Assembly (NCBI RefSeq): GCF_003634095.1
Contig: NZ_RBIR01000007.1
Coordinates: 151,042 to 215,041, forward strand
DNA from: Arthrobacter oryzae
GTDB lineage: Bacteria > Actinomycetota > Actinomycetes > Actinomycetales > Micrococcaceae
DNA length: 64,000 nucleotides
Direction: 5' to 3'
The translations under genes were made by a program, and so were the position numbers. This document shows positions 35,025 to 46,916 of this stretch, one piece after another. The notes under the pieces were generated by a model. That model was given only the letters and a program-made list of their open reading frames with translations. It did not search any database and was not told where the DNA came from. Position 1 is the stretch's first letter; each line of letters begins with the position of its first letter.

Positions 35025-35522
35025 TTAGACGCCCAGCTCCTCCCGGAGGGCCCGCACGTGGCCCTCCGCGCCGACCCGGTACTGGGCCAGGAACACGTTG
35101 CCGTCCTGGCCCACCACAATTGTGGACCTGAGGGTTCCTTCGTGGACTTCGCCGTCCACCAGCTTCTCGCCCCAGGCCCCGTATGCCAGGGCTGTGGCGT
35201 GGTCTTGGTCCGCGAGCAGCGGGAAGGTCAGGGCATGCTCGGCCGCGAAGGCGGCCAGGTCCTCCCGTGCGTCGGGGGAGATGCCCAGGACCTCGAAGCC
35301 CGCACCTTGGAGTGCGGCAAAGCTGTCGCGGAAATCGCAGGCCTCCGCGGTGCAGCCGGGGGTGGCGGCGCGGGGGTAGAAGTAGATGATGACGTTCTTG
35401 CCGCGGTAATCGGACAGCGAAATCCGGCGCCCCGCGGAGTCGGGCAGCGTAAACCCGGGGGCCGGGGCGCCGGACTGCAGTCGGGTGGGGGCGTGCAGCT
35501 TGTTGGTTACGGTGCGTTGCAT
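35025..35522 (-). CDS. bcp: Thiol peroxidase of the Bcp/PrxQ type (paralogue 2)
   Basis: A 165-residue peroxiredoxin, about two-thirds identical by eye to the copy at 33137-33616, including ATPGCTAEACDF (both active cysteines), 'RGKNVIIYFYPRA' and the shared C terminus REELGV / KEELGV. It has a slightly longer N terminus (MQRTVTNKLHAPTRL). GGAAGGAA precedes the ATG by about 5 bases. The pair looks like a local duplication that later separated. Both keep all catalytic residues, so both should be active. Confidence 0.92.
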   Translation of the reverse strand: MQRTVTNKLHAPTRLQSGAPAPGFTLPDSAGRRISLSDYRGKNVIIYFYPRAATPGCTAEACDFRDSFAALQGAGFEVLGISPDAREDLAAFAAEHALTFPLLADQDHATALAYGAWGEKLVDGEVHEGTLRSTIVVGQDGNVFLAQYRVGAEGHVRALREELGV

Positions 35523-35570
35523 GAAGTTCCTTCCATCGAGGGGTCGGTGGCAGCGGCGGGCTAATCCGGG

Positions 35571-36347
35571 TCAGATGCTGTATTCCGCTGGTCCGCGGAC
35601 GGTGGCCAGCGGACCGGGGACGAAGCGGTAGCCGCCGCTGCGGACGGTGACGAGGGCGTGCCGGCAGCCCTTGAGCTTCCGGCGCACCCGGCCGACGTAC
35701 ACATCGATAGACCGGGTGGCCGCACCAGGGGTGTCGAACCCGTCGAGGCAATGCTGCAGGTCCTGCCGGGTTACCGTGCGGGAGCAGTTCTGCACGAGGC
35801 ATCTCAGGAGGGCGAACTCCACGTCCGTCAGGGGCACCCGCTCGCCGTCGAGCCTGGCCTCCCCGGCCGCGAGGTCGACGGCGAGCCGGGCGATGTTGCC
35901 GGGGGCAGGCGCCAGCGGCGCCCCGCCGTCGCCTGCCGCCCCGCCGTCGTCGTCAGCCCTGGCAAGCAGTTCAGTCCAGACAGGAAGTTCGGCTCCGGCG
36001 GGAACCTCCGGTGCGGTTCCCGCCGGGGTGCCGTCCTCTCCGGGGGATCGGACGACGGCGGACGTTGCTGCCCCGGCGGCGGGCCTAAAGTGGACTTCCG
36101 CCTCCGGGGCACATCTGAGGGCGCGGCCAAGCACGAGTTCGGCCGCCCGGGCCAGGACGGCCGGGTCACAGTCGGCGTTGTCCGGCAGGGTGACCCAGAC
36201 GGCCAGCCCCTTCGCGGTGAGGCCGGCCTGTCCAGCTCGTCCGATCTGTCCAGGCCGTCCGACCCGGCCGACAGGCCCGGTCCGGCCAACCGGGCCGCGC
36301 TGTCCGTAAGCCGCGTGTGCCGGGCCGGCCGCGGCCGGCTGGCTCAT
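35571..36347 (-). CDS. OmpR-type winged-helix DNA-binding protein without receiver domain
   Basis: A 258-residue protein. The C-terminal ~95 residues are a Trans_reg_C winged helix ([19 protein letters not shown], then [16 protein letters not shown] and the wing [13 protein letters not shown]). The N terminus is a Gly/Pro/Arg-rich tract with GPVGR-type repeats, followed by about 120 residues that match no receiver: the phosphorylation Asp pocket is not visible. The ATG overlaps the allantoinase stop as ATGA, so it is made together with purine catabolism enzymes. It may regulate them or the neighbouring peroxidase; the signal is unknown. Confidence 0.75.
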   Translation of the reverse strand: MSQPAAAGPAHAAYGQRGPVGRTGPVGRVGRPGQIGRAGQAGLTAKGLAVWVTLPDNADCDPAVLARAAELVLGRALRCAPEAEVHFRPAAGAATSAVVRSPGEDGTPAGTAPEVPAGAELPVWTELLARADDDGGAAGDGGAPLAPAPGNIARLAVDLAAGEARLDGERVPLTDVEFALLRCLVQNCSRTVTRQDLQHCLDGFDTPGAATRSIDVYVGRVRRKLKGCRHALVTVRSGGYRFVPGPLATVRGPAEYSI

Positions 36348-37687
36348 ACGCCGCCGCGGCGGATCAGCTTGCCGGTCGGAGTCCGGCCGTCAACCAGGGT
36401 GCCGCGGAGGTAAGTCTGCCGGACAACGCCGGAGAGCGCCTTGCCGTCGTACGGGGTGATGGGGTTCTTGTGCTTGAGCTTGGAGACATCCACGACGTAC
36501 GCCTCGTCCGGGGCAAAGACGGCGAAGTCGGCGTCGTACCCCAGCGCGAGCTGGCCCTTGTTGGAGAGGCGTGCCAGTGCGGCCGGCTTCTCGGCCATCC
36601 ACGAGACCACCTGTTCCAGGGGGATGCCGCGGTGCCGGGCCTCGGTCCAGATCAGGGAGAGGCCCAGCTGCAGTGAGGAAACGCCGCCCCAGGCCACCGC
36701 GAAGTCCCCGTTTTCCAAGTCTTTCAGGTCAAGGGTGGACGGGGAGTGGTCCGAGACGATGCAGTCTATGGTGCCGTCCTGCAGGCCTGCCCAGAGCAGC
36801 TCGCGGTTGGAGGCCTCGCGGATCGGCGGGCAGCACTTGTAGGCGGTGGCCCCGTCGGGGATTTCCTCGGCCATGAGGGTCAGGTAATGCGGGCAGGTCT
36901 CCACCGTGAGGTGGACGCCGTCGCGCTTGGCGCTGGCGATCATGGGCAAGGCGTCGGAGGATGAGAGGTGCAGGATGTGGGCGCGGGCGCCGGTCCAGCG
37001 GGCCCGTTCGATGACCTCGGCGATGGCCTTGTTCTCGGCGCCGCGTGGGCGGGAGGCCAGGAACGTCGAGTAATGGTCGCCGCCCGGGTGGGGTGCCCGG
37101 TCTATCGCGTGCGAGTCCTCGGCATGGACGATCATGAGCGAGTCAAAGGCCTTGAGCTCGGCCATGTCCTCTTCCATCTCGTCAGCGTCCAGGTGCGGGA
37201 ACTCGTCCACGCCCGAGTGCAGCAGGAAGCATTTGAAGCCGAACACGCCCTCGTCGTGGAGGCCGCGCAGCTCGGCCTTGTTCCCCGGCACGGCACCGCC
37301 CCAGAACCCGACGTCTACGAACGCCTGGTCTTCGGCCACCTCGCGCTTGAGCTTGAGCCCTTCGACGGTGGTAGTGGGCGGGATGGAATTCAGCGGCATG
37401 TCGATAATGGTGGTCACGCCGCCGGCCGCGGCTGCCCGGGTGGCGGAGGCGAAGCCTTCCCATTCGGTGCGACCGGGCTCGTTGACATGGACGTGGGTGT
37501 CCACGAGGCCCGGCAGCAGGGTTTCGTCGTCGGCAAGTTCAATCACTTCTGCGCCGGCAAGACCGTTGCCCAAGGGCTCGATTGCGACGATTTTGCCGCC
37601 TCGCACCCCAACTTCACGAGCGGCGATGCCGGCGGTGGTGAGGATGCGCCGTCCCCGGATGACGAGGTCAAAGCGTTCTTCAGACAT
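36344..37687 (-). CDS. allB: Allantoinase
   Basis: A 447-residue amidohydrolase that opens allantoin to allantoate. The start at 37687 has AGGAG 7 bases upstream. Zinc-centre residues are visible: [10 protein letters not shown] (H-x-H), the lysine expected to be carbamylated in [11 protein letters not shown], the histidines in MIVHAED and [10 protein letters not shown], and the catalytic Asp in VSDHSPS. Length and motifs fit bacterial AllB rather than dihydropyrimidinase. It overlaps the glycerate kinase stop by 8 bases and begins the ureide part of the minus-strand operon. Confidence 0.95.
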   Translation of the reverse strand: MSEERFDLVIRGRRILTTAGIAAREVGVRGGKIVAIEPLGNGLAGAEVIELADDETLLPGLVDTHVHVNEPGRTEWEGFASATRAAAAGGVTTIIDMPLNSIPPTTTVEGLKLKREVAEDQAFVDVGFWGGAVPGNKAELRGLHDEGVFGFKCFLLHSGVDEFPHLDADEMEEDMAELKAFDSLMIVHAEDSHAIDRAPHPGGDHYSTFLASRPRGAENKAIAEVIERARWTGARAHILHLSSSDALPMIASAKRDGVHLTVETCPHYLTLMAEEIPDGATAYKCCPPIREASNRELLWAGLQDGTIDCIVSDHSPSTLDLKDLENGDFAVAWGGVSSLQLGLSLIWTEARHRGIPLEQVVSWMAEKPAALARLSNKGQLALGYDADFAVFAPDEAYVVDVSKLKHKNPITPYDGKALSGVVRQTYLRGTLVDGRTPTGKLIRRGGV

Positions 37688-38891
37688 TGAGGGGCTCCTT
37701 TTTGCGGGCACTTTTCGCCGGCGCGGTCCCGGCCGGGACCAGGCCCGGCAGTTCCGCGCCGATGCGCTGTCCTAATTGTTCAAGCAGGGGACCTGCTTCG
37801 GCTATACATGTTTCCAAGCTGGCCTCCAGAGAAGTCAGCGGGTAGACCTCCCGGAATCCGGATTCCTGCTGCTGCTCGGATGTCAGGGTGGTGCGGCCGC
37901 AGACCGCGACGACCGGGACTCCGGCGCGCCGGGCCGCCCGGGCAACGCCCGCGGGAGTCTTGCCCAGCAGCGTCTGCTCGTCCAGGCTGCCTTCGCCTGT
38001 GATCACCAGGTCCGCTCCGGACAGCCGGTCTGCCAGTCCGGTGAATTCGAGGACGACGTCGATGCCGGGCCGGCGGGCCGCGGCCAATGCCGCGATCGCC
38101 GCGTAGCCCACGCCGCCGGCTGCGCCCGCGCCCGGAGCCTCGGCCGCCCGGAGCGCCCGGGGGCCGATCTCGGATGTCAGGACCTGCACGAAGTGGGACA
38201 GAGCTGCATCCAGGAGCCCGACGTCGGCGGGGGTGGCGCCCTTTTGCGGGCCGAAGATGTGTGCGGCGCCGGAGGGTCCGAGCAACGGGTTGTCGACGTC
38301 GCTGGCGAGCACGAAACGTGCCTCGTCCAGACGGGAGTCGAATCCGGAGAAGTCGATCCAAGCCAGCCGGGCCAGGGCTGCCCCGCCGAGCGGCAGCTCA
38401 CGGCCGTCGGCGTCGAGCAACCTGGCGCCAAGACCCTGCAGGACGCCGGCGCCGCCGTCGGTGTTGGCGCTCCCGCCGACCCCGAGGACGATCTGCCGAC
38501 ACCCGGCGTCGAGCGCTGCGCGGATCAGTTCGCCGGTGCCCAGGCTGCTGGCGCCGGTGGCGCTCGCCGAATCCGGCGCTGCACCGGCGGGGCTGCCGGG
38601 CAGCACGGCGAGCCCGGAGGCGGTGGCCATCTCGATGACGGCAACGCGGCCGCGGACGGCGAAGTCCGCGCGGACCGGCTCGCCGGTGGGGCCGCTGACG
38701 ACGGCGCTCCGGCGGCCGAACCCGGAGCCGACGGCGGCATCGAGGGTGCCCTCGCCGCCGTCGGCAACGGGAATCCTGAGGACCTCAAGATTGCCGCCAC
38801 AGGCCCGTTGGAGCCCATTTTCAACGTGCCGGGCAACGTCCGGGGCCGAGAGCGAGCCTTTGAACTTGTCCGGCGCTATGACCACCCGCAT
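37680..38891 (-). CDS. glxK: Glycerate kinase (GarK/GlxK family)
   Basis: A 403-residue kinase that phosphorylates D-glycerate at the end of the glyoxylate-to-glycerate route. The start at 38891 opens with the family N terminus [16 protein letters not shown] and lies one base after the gcl stop. Further motifs: [31 protein letters not shown], '[10 protein letters not shown]' and [13 protein letters not shown]. It contains an Ala/Ser-rich insert around residue 105. Its product feeds glycolysis. Confidence 0.94.
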   Translation of the reverse strand: MRVVIAPDKFKGSLSAPDVARHVENGLQRACGGNLEVLRIPVADGGEGTLDAAVGSGFGRRSAVVSGPTGEPVRADFAVRGRVAVIEMATASGLAVLPGSPAGAAPDSASATGASSLGTGELIRAALDAGCRQIVLGVGGSANTDGGAGVLQGLGARLLDADGRELPLGGAALARLAWIDFSGFDSRLDEARFVLASDVDNPLLGPSGAAHIFGPQKGATPADVGLLDAALSHFVQVLTSEIGPRALRAAEAPGAGAAGGVGYAAIAALAAARRPGIDVVLEFTGLADRLSGADLVITGEGSLDEQTLLGKTPAGVARAARRAGVPVVAVCGRTTLTSEQQQESGFREVYPLTSLEASLETCIAEAGPLLEQLGQRIGAELPGLVPAGTAPAKSARKKEPLNV

Positions 38892-38892
38892 C

Positions 38893-40683
<1,791 letters not shown>

Positions 40684-40724
40684 GGTGTGCTCCTTGAAAG
40701 TCTGTTTTGGTTGTGGAGGGGGAG

Positions 40725-40749
40725 CCGCCGTCGTGAAGTACGACGGCGG
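40725..40749 (-). other. Intra-operon hairpin between glxR and gcl
   Basis: A perfect 10-bp stem (CCGCCGTCGT / ACGACGGCGG) with a GAAGT loop lies in the 122-base spacer between the reductase and carboligase genes. It lacks a T-tract on the minus strand, so it may be an RNA-processing or partial-termination site that tunes the relative amounts of the two enzymes. Confidence 0.55.
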
Positions 40750-40805
40750 TTGCCCTGTTTTGCCTGGTTCCGGCCTGTCGCCGGGCTGCCTACTTCCGGC
40801 CTGGG

Positions 40806-41684
40806 TTACTTTCGGCCGCTGAGCTGGAGGACCTGCTTGAAGAGGCCCGAGTGGTCCAGTCCGCCGTCGCCCTGGTTGACGGTGGCGGCGACGAGCTGCG
40901 CGACGACGGCGCCGAGGGGGACCGCGACGTTGGCTTCGCGTGCAGCGGAGGTGACGATGCCGAGGTCCTTGTGGTGCAGGGCCAGGCGGAATCCGGGGTC
41001 GAAGTTGCGGTCCAGCATCTTCTGGCCCTTCTGGTCCAGGACCTTGGAGCCGGCCAGCCCGCCGCCGAGGACCTTGAGGGCGGCGTCCGTGTCCACGCCG
41101 TAGGCCTCGAGGAAGGCAATGGCCTCGGCCAGGACCTCGATGTTGACGGCCACGATCAGCTGGTTGGCTGCCTTGACGGTCTGGCCGGAACCGGACGGGC
41201 CGACGTGGACGATGGTCCTGCCGACGGCCGTCAGGACATCCTGGGCGGCTTCGAAGTCAGCGGCGTCGCCACCCACCATGATGGACAGTGCAGCGTCGAT
41301 GGCGCCCTGCTCCCCGCCGGAGACCGGGGCGTCGAGGGGGCGCATCCCGGCTGCTTTGCCGTCGTCGGCCAAACGCTTGGCGACGTCGGGGCGGATGCTG
41401 GATGCGTCGATCCAGAGCGCGCCCTGCTTGGCGTTGGCGAACACACCGTCGGCGCCGCTGACCACGCCCTCGACGTCGGGGGAGTCCGGGACCATGGTGA
41501 TGACGACGTCGGCGTCCTTGACGGCGTCCGCGATGCTCGTGGCGCCCCGGCCGCCTTCGGAGACGAGCTTGTCGATCTTGTCCTGGCTCCGGTTGAAGCC
41601 GGTGACCGCGTGGCCGGCCTTGACGAGGTTGATGGCCATGGGCAGGCCCATGATGCCGAGTCCGATCACTGCAACGTTGCTCAT
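40806..41684 (-). CDS. glxR: 2-hydroxy-3-oxopropionate (tartronate semialdehyde) reductase
   Basis: A 292-residue beta-hydroxyacid dehydrogenase that reduces tartronate semialdehyde to D-glycerate. The NAD(P) loop is [15 protein letters not shown] near the start. The substrate motif is [13 protein letters not shown], and the catalytic lysine lies in [15 protein letters not shown]. The C-terminal helix '[19 protein letters not shown]' is typical. It sits between hyi and gcl, in the order of the glyoxylate pathway. Confidence 0.95.
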   Translation of the reverse strand: MSNVAVIGLGIMGLPMAINLVKAGHAVTGFNRSQDKIDKLVSEGGRGATSIADAVKDADVVITMVPDSPDVEGVVSGADGVFANAKQGALWIDASSIRPDVAKRLADDGKAAGMRPLDAPVSGGEQGAIDAALSIMVGGDAADFEAAQDVLTAVGRTIVHVGPSGSGQTVKAANQLIVAVNIEVLAEAIAFLEAYGVDTDAALKVLGGGLAGSKVLDQKGQKMLDRNFDPGFRLALHHKDLGIVTSAAREANVAVPLGAVVAQLVAATVNQGDGGLDHSGLFKQVLQLSGRK

Positions 41685-41726
41685 TGTGTTTCCTTTACTG
41701 AAGTCTGTTAGCGCGGGCGGGTGGGG

Positions 41727-42527
41727 CTAGCCCGCGGCGTGCTGGCGGATGGCCCAGGCGAAGGCGGTTTCCGCCGGTTCCTTGTATTCGAGGCCGATGT
41801 AGCCCTCGTAGCCGAGTTCGCGGCTGCGGGTGATCCATTCGCCCAGCGGCAGGGTCCCGGTTCCGGGGGCGCCGCGGCCGGGGCTGTCGGCGATCTGGAT
41901 GTGGCCGAAGTCTTTGGCGTGGCCTTCGATGACGGCAGCGACGTCGTCACCGTTGACCGCCAGGTGGTAGAAGTCGGCCAGGAGCTTGATGTTCTCCGCG
42001 CCGGTTTCGTTCTTGACCCGGGCGATGACGTCGAGAGCATCGGCCGCGGTTAGCAGCGGGTAGCGGGGTGCGCCGCTGACCGGTTCCAGCAGGACGGTTC
42101 CGTCGATCCGGGCGACTCCGGCGGCTGCGGCGGCCAGGTTCTGTACGGCCAGTTCGTCCTGTTCCTCGGGGGAATGCTCCTCCTGGCGGTTGCCGTAGAG
42201 GGCGTTGAAGGCGGTGCAGCCGAGTCGCGCGCCGATCCCGGCGACGACGTCGATGTTGTCTTTGAACTCGGCGCTGCGGCCTTTCCAGGACACGAGGCCC
42301 CGGTCTCCGGCGGGCATGTCGCCGGCATTGAAGTTCAGGCCGGTGAGCTGCACGCCGGCATCGGTGATGGCGTTCTCGAACCGGGTGACCTGAGCGTCGG
42401 TAGGGACAGAGGTCTCGAAGGGCCACCAGAATTCGACGGCGTCAAAACCGGCGGCCTTCGCCGCGGCCGGGCGTTCCAGGAGAGGGAGCTCCGTCAGGAG
42501 GATGGAGCAGTTCACGGTGTACGTCAT
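41727..42527 (-). CDS. hyi: Hydroxypyruvate isomerase
   Basis: A 266-residue TIM-barrel protein of the Hyi/xylose-isomerase-like family that interconverts hydroxypyruvate and tartronate semialdehyde. Metal-ligand and core segments are visible: 'GFDAVEFWWPFE', 'LLEPVSGAPRYPLLTAADAL', 'KLLADFYHLAVNGDD', 'HIQIADSPGRGAPGTG' and 'YIGLEYKEPAETAFAW'. It is the first gene of the glyoxylate operon hyi-glxR-gcl-glxK-allB-HTH, transcribed from the promoter at 42635-42664. Confidence 0.93.
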   Translation of the reverse strand: MTYTVNCSILLTELPLLERPAAAKAAGFDAVEFWWPFETSVPTDAQVTRFENAITDAGVQLTGLNFNAGDMPAGDRGLVSWKGRSAEFKDNIDVVAGIGARLGCTAFNALYGNRQEEHSPEEQDELAVQNLAAAAAGVARIDGTVLLEPVSGAPRYPLLTAADALDVIARVKNETGAENIKLLADFYHLAVNGDDVAAVIEGHAKDFGHIQIADSPGRGAPGTGTLPLGEWITRSRELGYEGYIGLEYKEPAETAFAWAIRQHAAG

Positions 42528-42598
42528 TGTGGGTTCCTTCCGGTGTGGGCGGGAGCTGGATCCCGGGCTTCGTTGCCTTGCAGACCGTTTCCTGCGAT

Positions 42599-42634
42599 TT
42601 CCGCTTTGTGGAATTTAGATTCTGCTTTATGAAA
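42599..42634. promoter_or_regulatory. Two IclR-type boxes, 21 bp apart, at the hyi promoter
   Basis: TTCCGCTTTGTGGAA (42599-42613) and TTCTGCTTTATGAAA (42620-42634) are near-palindromic 15-mers whose starts are 21 bases apart, two helical turns. They lie just downstream of the -10 of the hyi promoter, covering the expected start site, as a repressor should. The same box occurs before three other purine-catabolism transcripts (48415, 52280, 57432). Confidence 0.6.
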
Positions 42635-42664
42635 AGTGTAGGGAAGCTAGGGCAGGAGAGTCAA
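42635..42664 (-). promoter_or_regulatory. Candidate hyi operon promoter
   Basis: On the minus strand TTGACT (42664-42659) and TACACT (42640-42635) are separated by 18 bases. The predicted start falls in the IclR-type box at 42620-42634. The leader to the hyi ATG at 42527 would be about 100 bases. Confidence 0.55.
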
Positions 42665-42733
42665 GGGGTGCGCGTCAAGGGGCGTACGTCCGGGAGGGGC
42701 GCGGGGGTGCTGCGGATACGGCGAAGGGTGGTT

Positions 42734-42895
42734 CTACCGCTTCGTGGGATCTTTCCGGGCTGCCAGGCCCACGAGCGCGCCGATGCCCAGGCCGATCAGC
42801 AGGCCTGTGAACGGCTTGTCGACGGTGGTGACTCCGATGGCGAAGCCGAAGGCCGCGCCAAGGAGCATTCCGATCCACAGGGATTCGTACTTCAC
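42734..42895 (-). CDS. 53-residue two-helix membrane protein
   Basis: A short gene read from GTG 42895 (VKYESLWIGMLLGAAFGF) to TAG 42734. Two glycine-rich hydrophobic helices (about residues 7-24 and 31-47) are joined by TTVDKPFTG, and the tail is basic (ARKDPTKR). TGAGG precedes the GTG with short spacing. The codons show the third-position G/C preference of the neighbours. It lies between allE and hyi on the same strand. Function unknown; it could be a small membrane protein modulating a transporter. Confidence 0.6.
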   Translation of the reverse strand: MKYESLWIGMLLGAAFGFAIGVTTVDKPFTGLLIGLGIGALVGLAARKDPTKR

Positions 42896-43007
42896 AGCCT
42901 CAGGCTAGCAAGCATCGCCCGGGCCGCAAGGGCCTCGGGCTTGGGAATCTCATTTGGTGCGGAGGCGCGCACGGCCCCGGAACCACGAAAGAGTCCGGAA
43001 CAACGAA

Positions 43008-43038
43008 GGAGTCCGCCCCGACAGGCGGGGCGGACTCC
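43008..43038 (-). terminator. Terminator after allE
   Basis: A perfect 12-bp stem (GGAGTCCGCCCC, complement at 43027-43038) with a 7-base loop. On the minus strand it is followed by TTCGTTGTT. It lies about 90 bases downstream of the allE stop and should end the maeB-aceB-aldolase-allE transcript. Confidence 0.75.
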
Positions 43039-43129
43039 ACAGGGTGACTCACCACAACGCGGAACAGCGCTCGCTGGAGCAGCAATGTGCGGACCAGCAC
43101 TGCGTGCACCGGTCCGGCGCGGACATGCC

Positions 43130-43941
<812 letters not shown>

Positions 43942-43945
<4 letters not shown>

Positions 43946-45279
43946 GGGTGTGTCCTTTTCGATGAGGGGGCGGAAGAAGCGGCCAGCCGCGGGTGGGCCA
44001 GCTCGGTGAGTTGGGAAAGTCCGACGCCGGCCAGCGCCAGAACTTCATCGGCGCCGACAGCGCCACATTGGACGCCGCGCAGCACAAAGGCTGCCAAGGC
44101 GCGTGCGGTGGCGGGCTCATCCATGACGCCGCCGCCGGTTTGTTCCACGTAATTGCGAAGCCGGGCAGCGGCAGCGGGGAGCCCCTGCCGGTAGAAGGCG
44201 TAAGTCGCGGCAAACCGGCTGGGCAGCTGGGCCGGGTGGAGGTCCCAGCCCTGGTAGTACCCGCGTTCCAGCGACCGGCGGACCAGCCGGCCGTGGAGCT
44301 GCCAGGCTTTTTCCACGTTGTCGCCCACCGGGATGATGTTGGTGGAGCCGTCGGAGAGCCGGATGCCGGTCCCGGCCACGGCAAGCTGCATGACTTCCTT
44401 GGCGAAGTCCGCCACGGGATGTTCCATGGACTGGTATTCGGCCGAGATCTGCAGCGACGCGGAGTAGTCGTACGTCCCGTAGTGCAGCCCGCTGATCCGG
44501 CCGGGCACCGCGTGCGGCAGGCGCGCCACCGGAGATGTCCCGTCCGGGCCCAGGATGAGCTGCGGCGTTTCCACCTGTACCTCGAACCGGAGCCGGCCCG
44601 CGGGGAGCGAGTGAACGTCCTCGAGCCGGGACACGGCGAAGGCCATGGCTTCCACCTGCGCCACGGTGGTGACCTTGGGCACGGTGAGGATGAGCCCATC
44701 CGGGAGTTCGCCGGCCGCAGCCAGCTGCGACACGAAGAGGTCCAGGGTCCGCAGTCCCCGGGCCCGGGTGGCGGCCTCGAAGCACTTGAAACGGATTCCG
44801 ATGAACGGCGGCGCGGTGCCGGCGGCGACGGCGGCGGCGACGGCGGACGCCGCGGCAACAGCGGCGGTGTCCTCGGCGTCGTCGCCCCGGTCCCCGAACC
44901 CGTCCTCGAAGTCCAGCCGGAGGTCCTCGATGGGCTGGGCTGAGAGTTTGGTCCGGACCCGGGGCGCGACGGCCGCCGCCAGGTCGGCGTCCTGGCCCTG
45001 CAGTGCGCATAGGCTTTCGATGCCTCCGCGGGCGTCCGCCGCGGCGAGGGCCTGGGCGCCCCAGTCGGCGGTGAACTCCGGGCTGAAGCGGTCGGCGGGA
45101 ACGTAGACGGTGTGCACGGGCTGGCGGGAGCCGTCATCGCCCGGGTAGTTGCGCTCCAGCAGCCGGTCGGTGTCGGCGAGCTGCGCGTCAATCCTGGCGA
45201 GGTCGGCCCCGGAGAGGGACGGTGTCACCGGTCCCTGACTGCTTCGGTGTAGTCCTGCGCCGGCGGAGGTGGCTGCCAT
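43942..45279 (-). CDS. HpcH/HpaI-CitE-like aldolase-fold protein of unknown reaction
   Basis: A 445-residue protein. Residues about 110-330 contain elements of the CitE/malyl-CoA lyase and PEP-mutase superfamily: LRLDFEDGFGDRGDDAEDT (acidic Mg site), FIGIRFKCFE, ILTVPKVTTVAQVEAM and RFEVQVETPQLIL (Glu). The C-terminal ~110 residues are helical and not part of that family. From memory, similar proteins are labelled DUF6986; I could not check. It lies 3 bases after malate synthase and overlaps allE, so it probably handles a C2/C4 acid linked to glyoxylate. Substrate unknown. Confidence 0.65.
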
Positions 45280-45282
45280 CCC

Positions 45283-46881
45283 TCAGCCCACCAGTTCGTA
45301 GGCCGGGGTGGTGAGGAAATCGGTGTAGTCCTCGGACAGGCAGATGTCGCCGATCAGGCGGCTGGCCGGAAGGTAGTGCTTCGCAAAAGCGTCCTCGCCC
45401 ACCTCGCCGCGGAGCTTCTCGGTCTCCTCGGCGAGGATGGCGGACACCAGTTCGCGGGTGACGGTCCGGCCGGTGTCGGCGAGCACCGAGTGGTTGCGGA
45501 TCTGCTGCCAGACCTGGGACCGCGAGATTTCGGCCGTGGCGGCGTCCTCCATCAGGTTGTGGATGGCCACGGCGCCGTTTCCGGAGATCCAGACGGCGGT
45601 GTAGGCCACGGCCACGTAGAGGTTCAGGCGCATGCCTGCCTCGGTCACCTGGCCCTGGGCGGAACGGATGTCCAGAAGCTGCTCGGCGGTGACGCTGACC
45701 TCGGGCCGCTGCTTGTCCAGCTGGTTGGGCCGCGCACCCAGGACTGAGTCGAACACCTCGCGGCAGATCGGCACCAGGTCCGGGTGCGCCACCCAGGAGC
45801 CGTCGAAGCCGTCGTTGGCCTCGCGGGTCTTGTCCGCCCGGACCTTCTCGAAGGCCTGGGCGGTCACCTCGGGTTCGCGCCGGTTGGGGATCACCGCCGC
45901 CATCCCGCCCATGGCAAAGGCGCCGCGGCGGTGGCAGGTCTTGACCAGGAGTTCGGTGTAGGCCCGCATGAATGGCGCGGTCATGGCGACGCTGGCCCGG
46001 TCGGGAAGGACAAAGCTCTCGCCGGCGTCCCGGAAGTACTTGATGATGCTGAACAGGTAGTCCCAGCGTCCGGCATTCAGGCCGGAGGCGTGGTCGCGGA
46101 GTTCGAAGAGGATCTCGTCCATCTCGAAGGCCGCCGGGATGGTCTCGATCAGGACCGTGGCGCGGACGGTGCCCTGCGGGATGCCGAGATAGTCCTGCGC
46201 GAAGACGAAGATCTCGTTCCACAGCCGTGCCTCGAGGTGGCTCTCCATCTTGGGCAGGTAGTAGTACGGTCCGTGACCGTTCTCCAGGAGCCGCTTGGCG
46301 GTGTGGAAGAAGTGCAGGCCGAAGTCCACCAGGGCGCCGATCGTGTGTTCCCCGCCGATCAGCAGGTGCCGTTCGCCCATGTGCCAGCCGCGGGGCCGGG
46401 CCACCACAACGGCGAGCGGGGCGTCTGTGCGCAGCGCGTACTCCTTGCCTTCGGGCGAGGTGTACTTCAGTGTTCCCTCGGCGGCGTCGCGGAGGTTGAG
46501 GATCGATTCGACCACGTTGGACCAGGTGGGCGTGCTGGCGTCCTCGAGGTCGGCGAGCCACACCTTTGCGCCGGAGTTCAGCGCGTTGATGGCCATCTTG
46601 GCCGGGGCGGCCGGCCCGGTCATCTCGACCCGGCGGTCCTGCAGGGCGGCCGGTGCCGGCGCCACGCTCCAGTCGGCGTCGCGAATTTCCTGGGTCTCCG
46701 GCAGGAAATCCAGGCGCCCGGTCCGGGCAACGTGCTCGCGCTTGACCGCGCGGGCTTTGAGCAGTTCGGCGCGGGTTCCGGCAAAGCGGAGGTGAAGTTC
46801 CTCGACGAAGGCGAGAGCCTCCGGGGTCAGGATTTCCCCTGCCCGGTCGACGGGTTGGGGATCGGTGACGGTGAGAGCCAT
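45283..46881 (-). CDS. aceB: Malate synthase A
   Basis: A 532-residue enzyme that condenses glyoxylate with acetyl-CoA to malate. Family landmarks: AKMAINALNSGAKVWLADLEDA (Mg-binding Glu-Asp), 'VVARPRGWHMGE' with the catalytic Arg, 'TVRATVLIETIPAAFEMDEI', GLNAGRWDYLFS and 'NDGFDGSWVAHP' with the catalytic base region. The size (about 530) is that of isoform A. No isocitrate lyase is in the window, so here it serves glyoxylate from ureides rather than the acetate shunt alone. Confidence 0.96.
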   Translation of the reverse strand: MALTVTDPQPVDRAGEILTPEALAFVEELHLRFAGTRAELLKARAVKREHVARTGRLDFLPETQEIRDADWSVAPAPAALQDRRVEMTGPAAPAKMAINALNSGAKVWLADLEDASTPTWSNVVESILNLRDAAEGTLKYTSPEGKEYALRTDAPLAVVVARPRGWHMGERHLLIGGEHTIGALVDFGLHFFHTAKRLLENGHGPYYYLPKMESHLEARLWNEIFVFAQDYLGIPQGTVRATVLIETIPAAFEMDEILFELRDHASGLNAGRWDYLFSIIKYFRDAGESFVLPDRASVAMTAPFMRAYTELLVKTCHRRGAFAMGGMAAVIPNRREPEVTAQAFEKVRADKTREANDGFDGSWVAHPDLVPICREVFDSVLGARPNQLDKQRPEVSVTAEQLLDIRSAQGQVTEAGMRLNLYVAVAYTAVWISGNGAVAIHNLMEDAATAEISRSQVWQQIRNHSVLADTGRTVTRELVSAILAEETEKLRGEVGEDAFAKHYLPASRLIGDICLSEDYTDFLTTPAYELVG

Positions 46882-46916
46882 TTCTGGTCCTTCCTGGGCT
46901 TGAATAAGGCTGTGGA

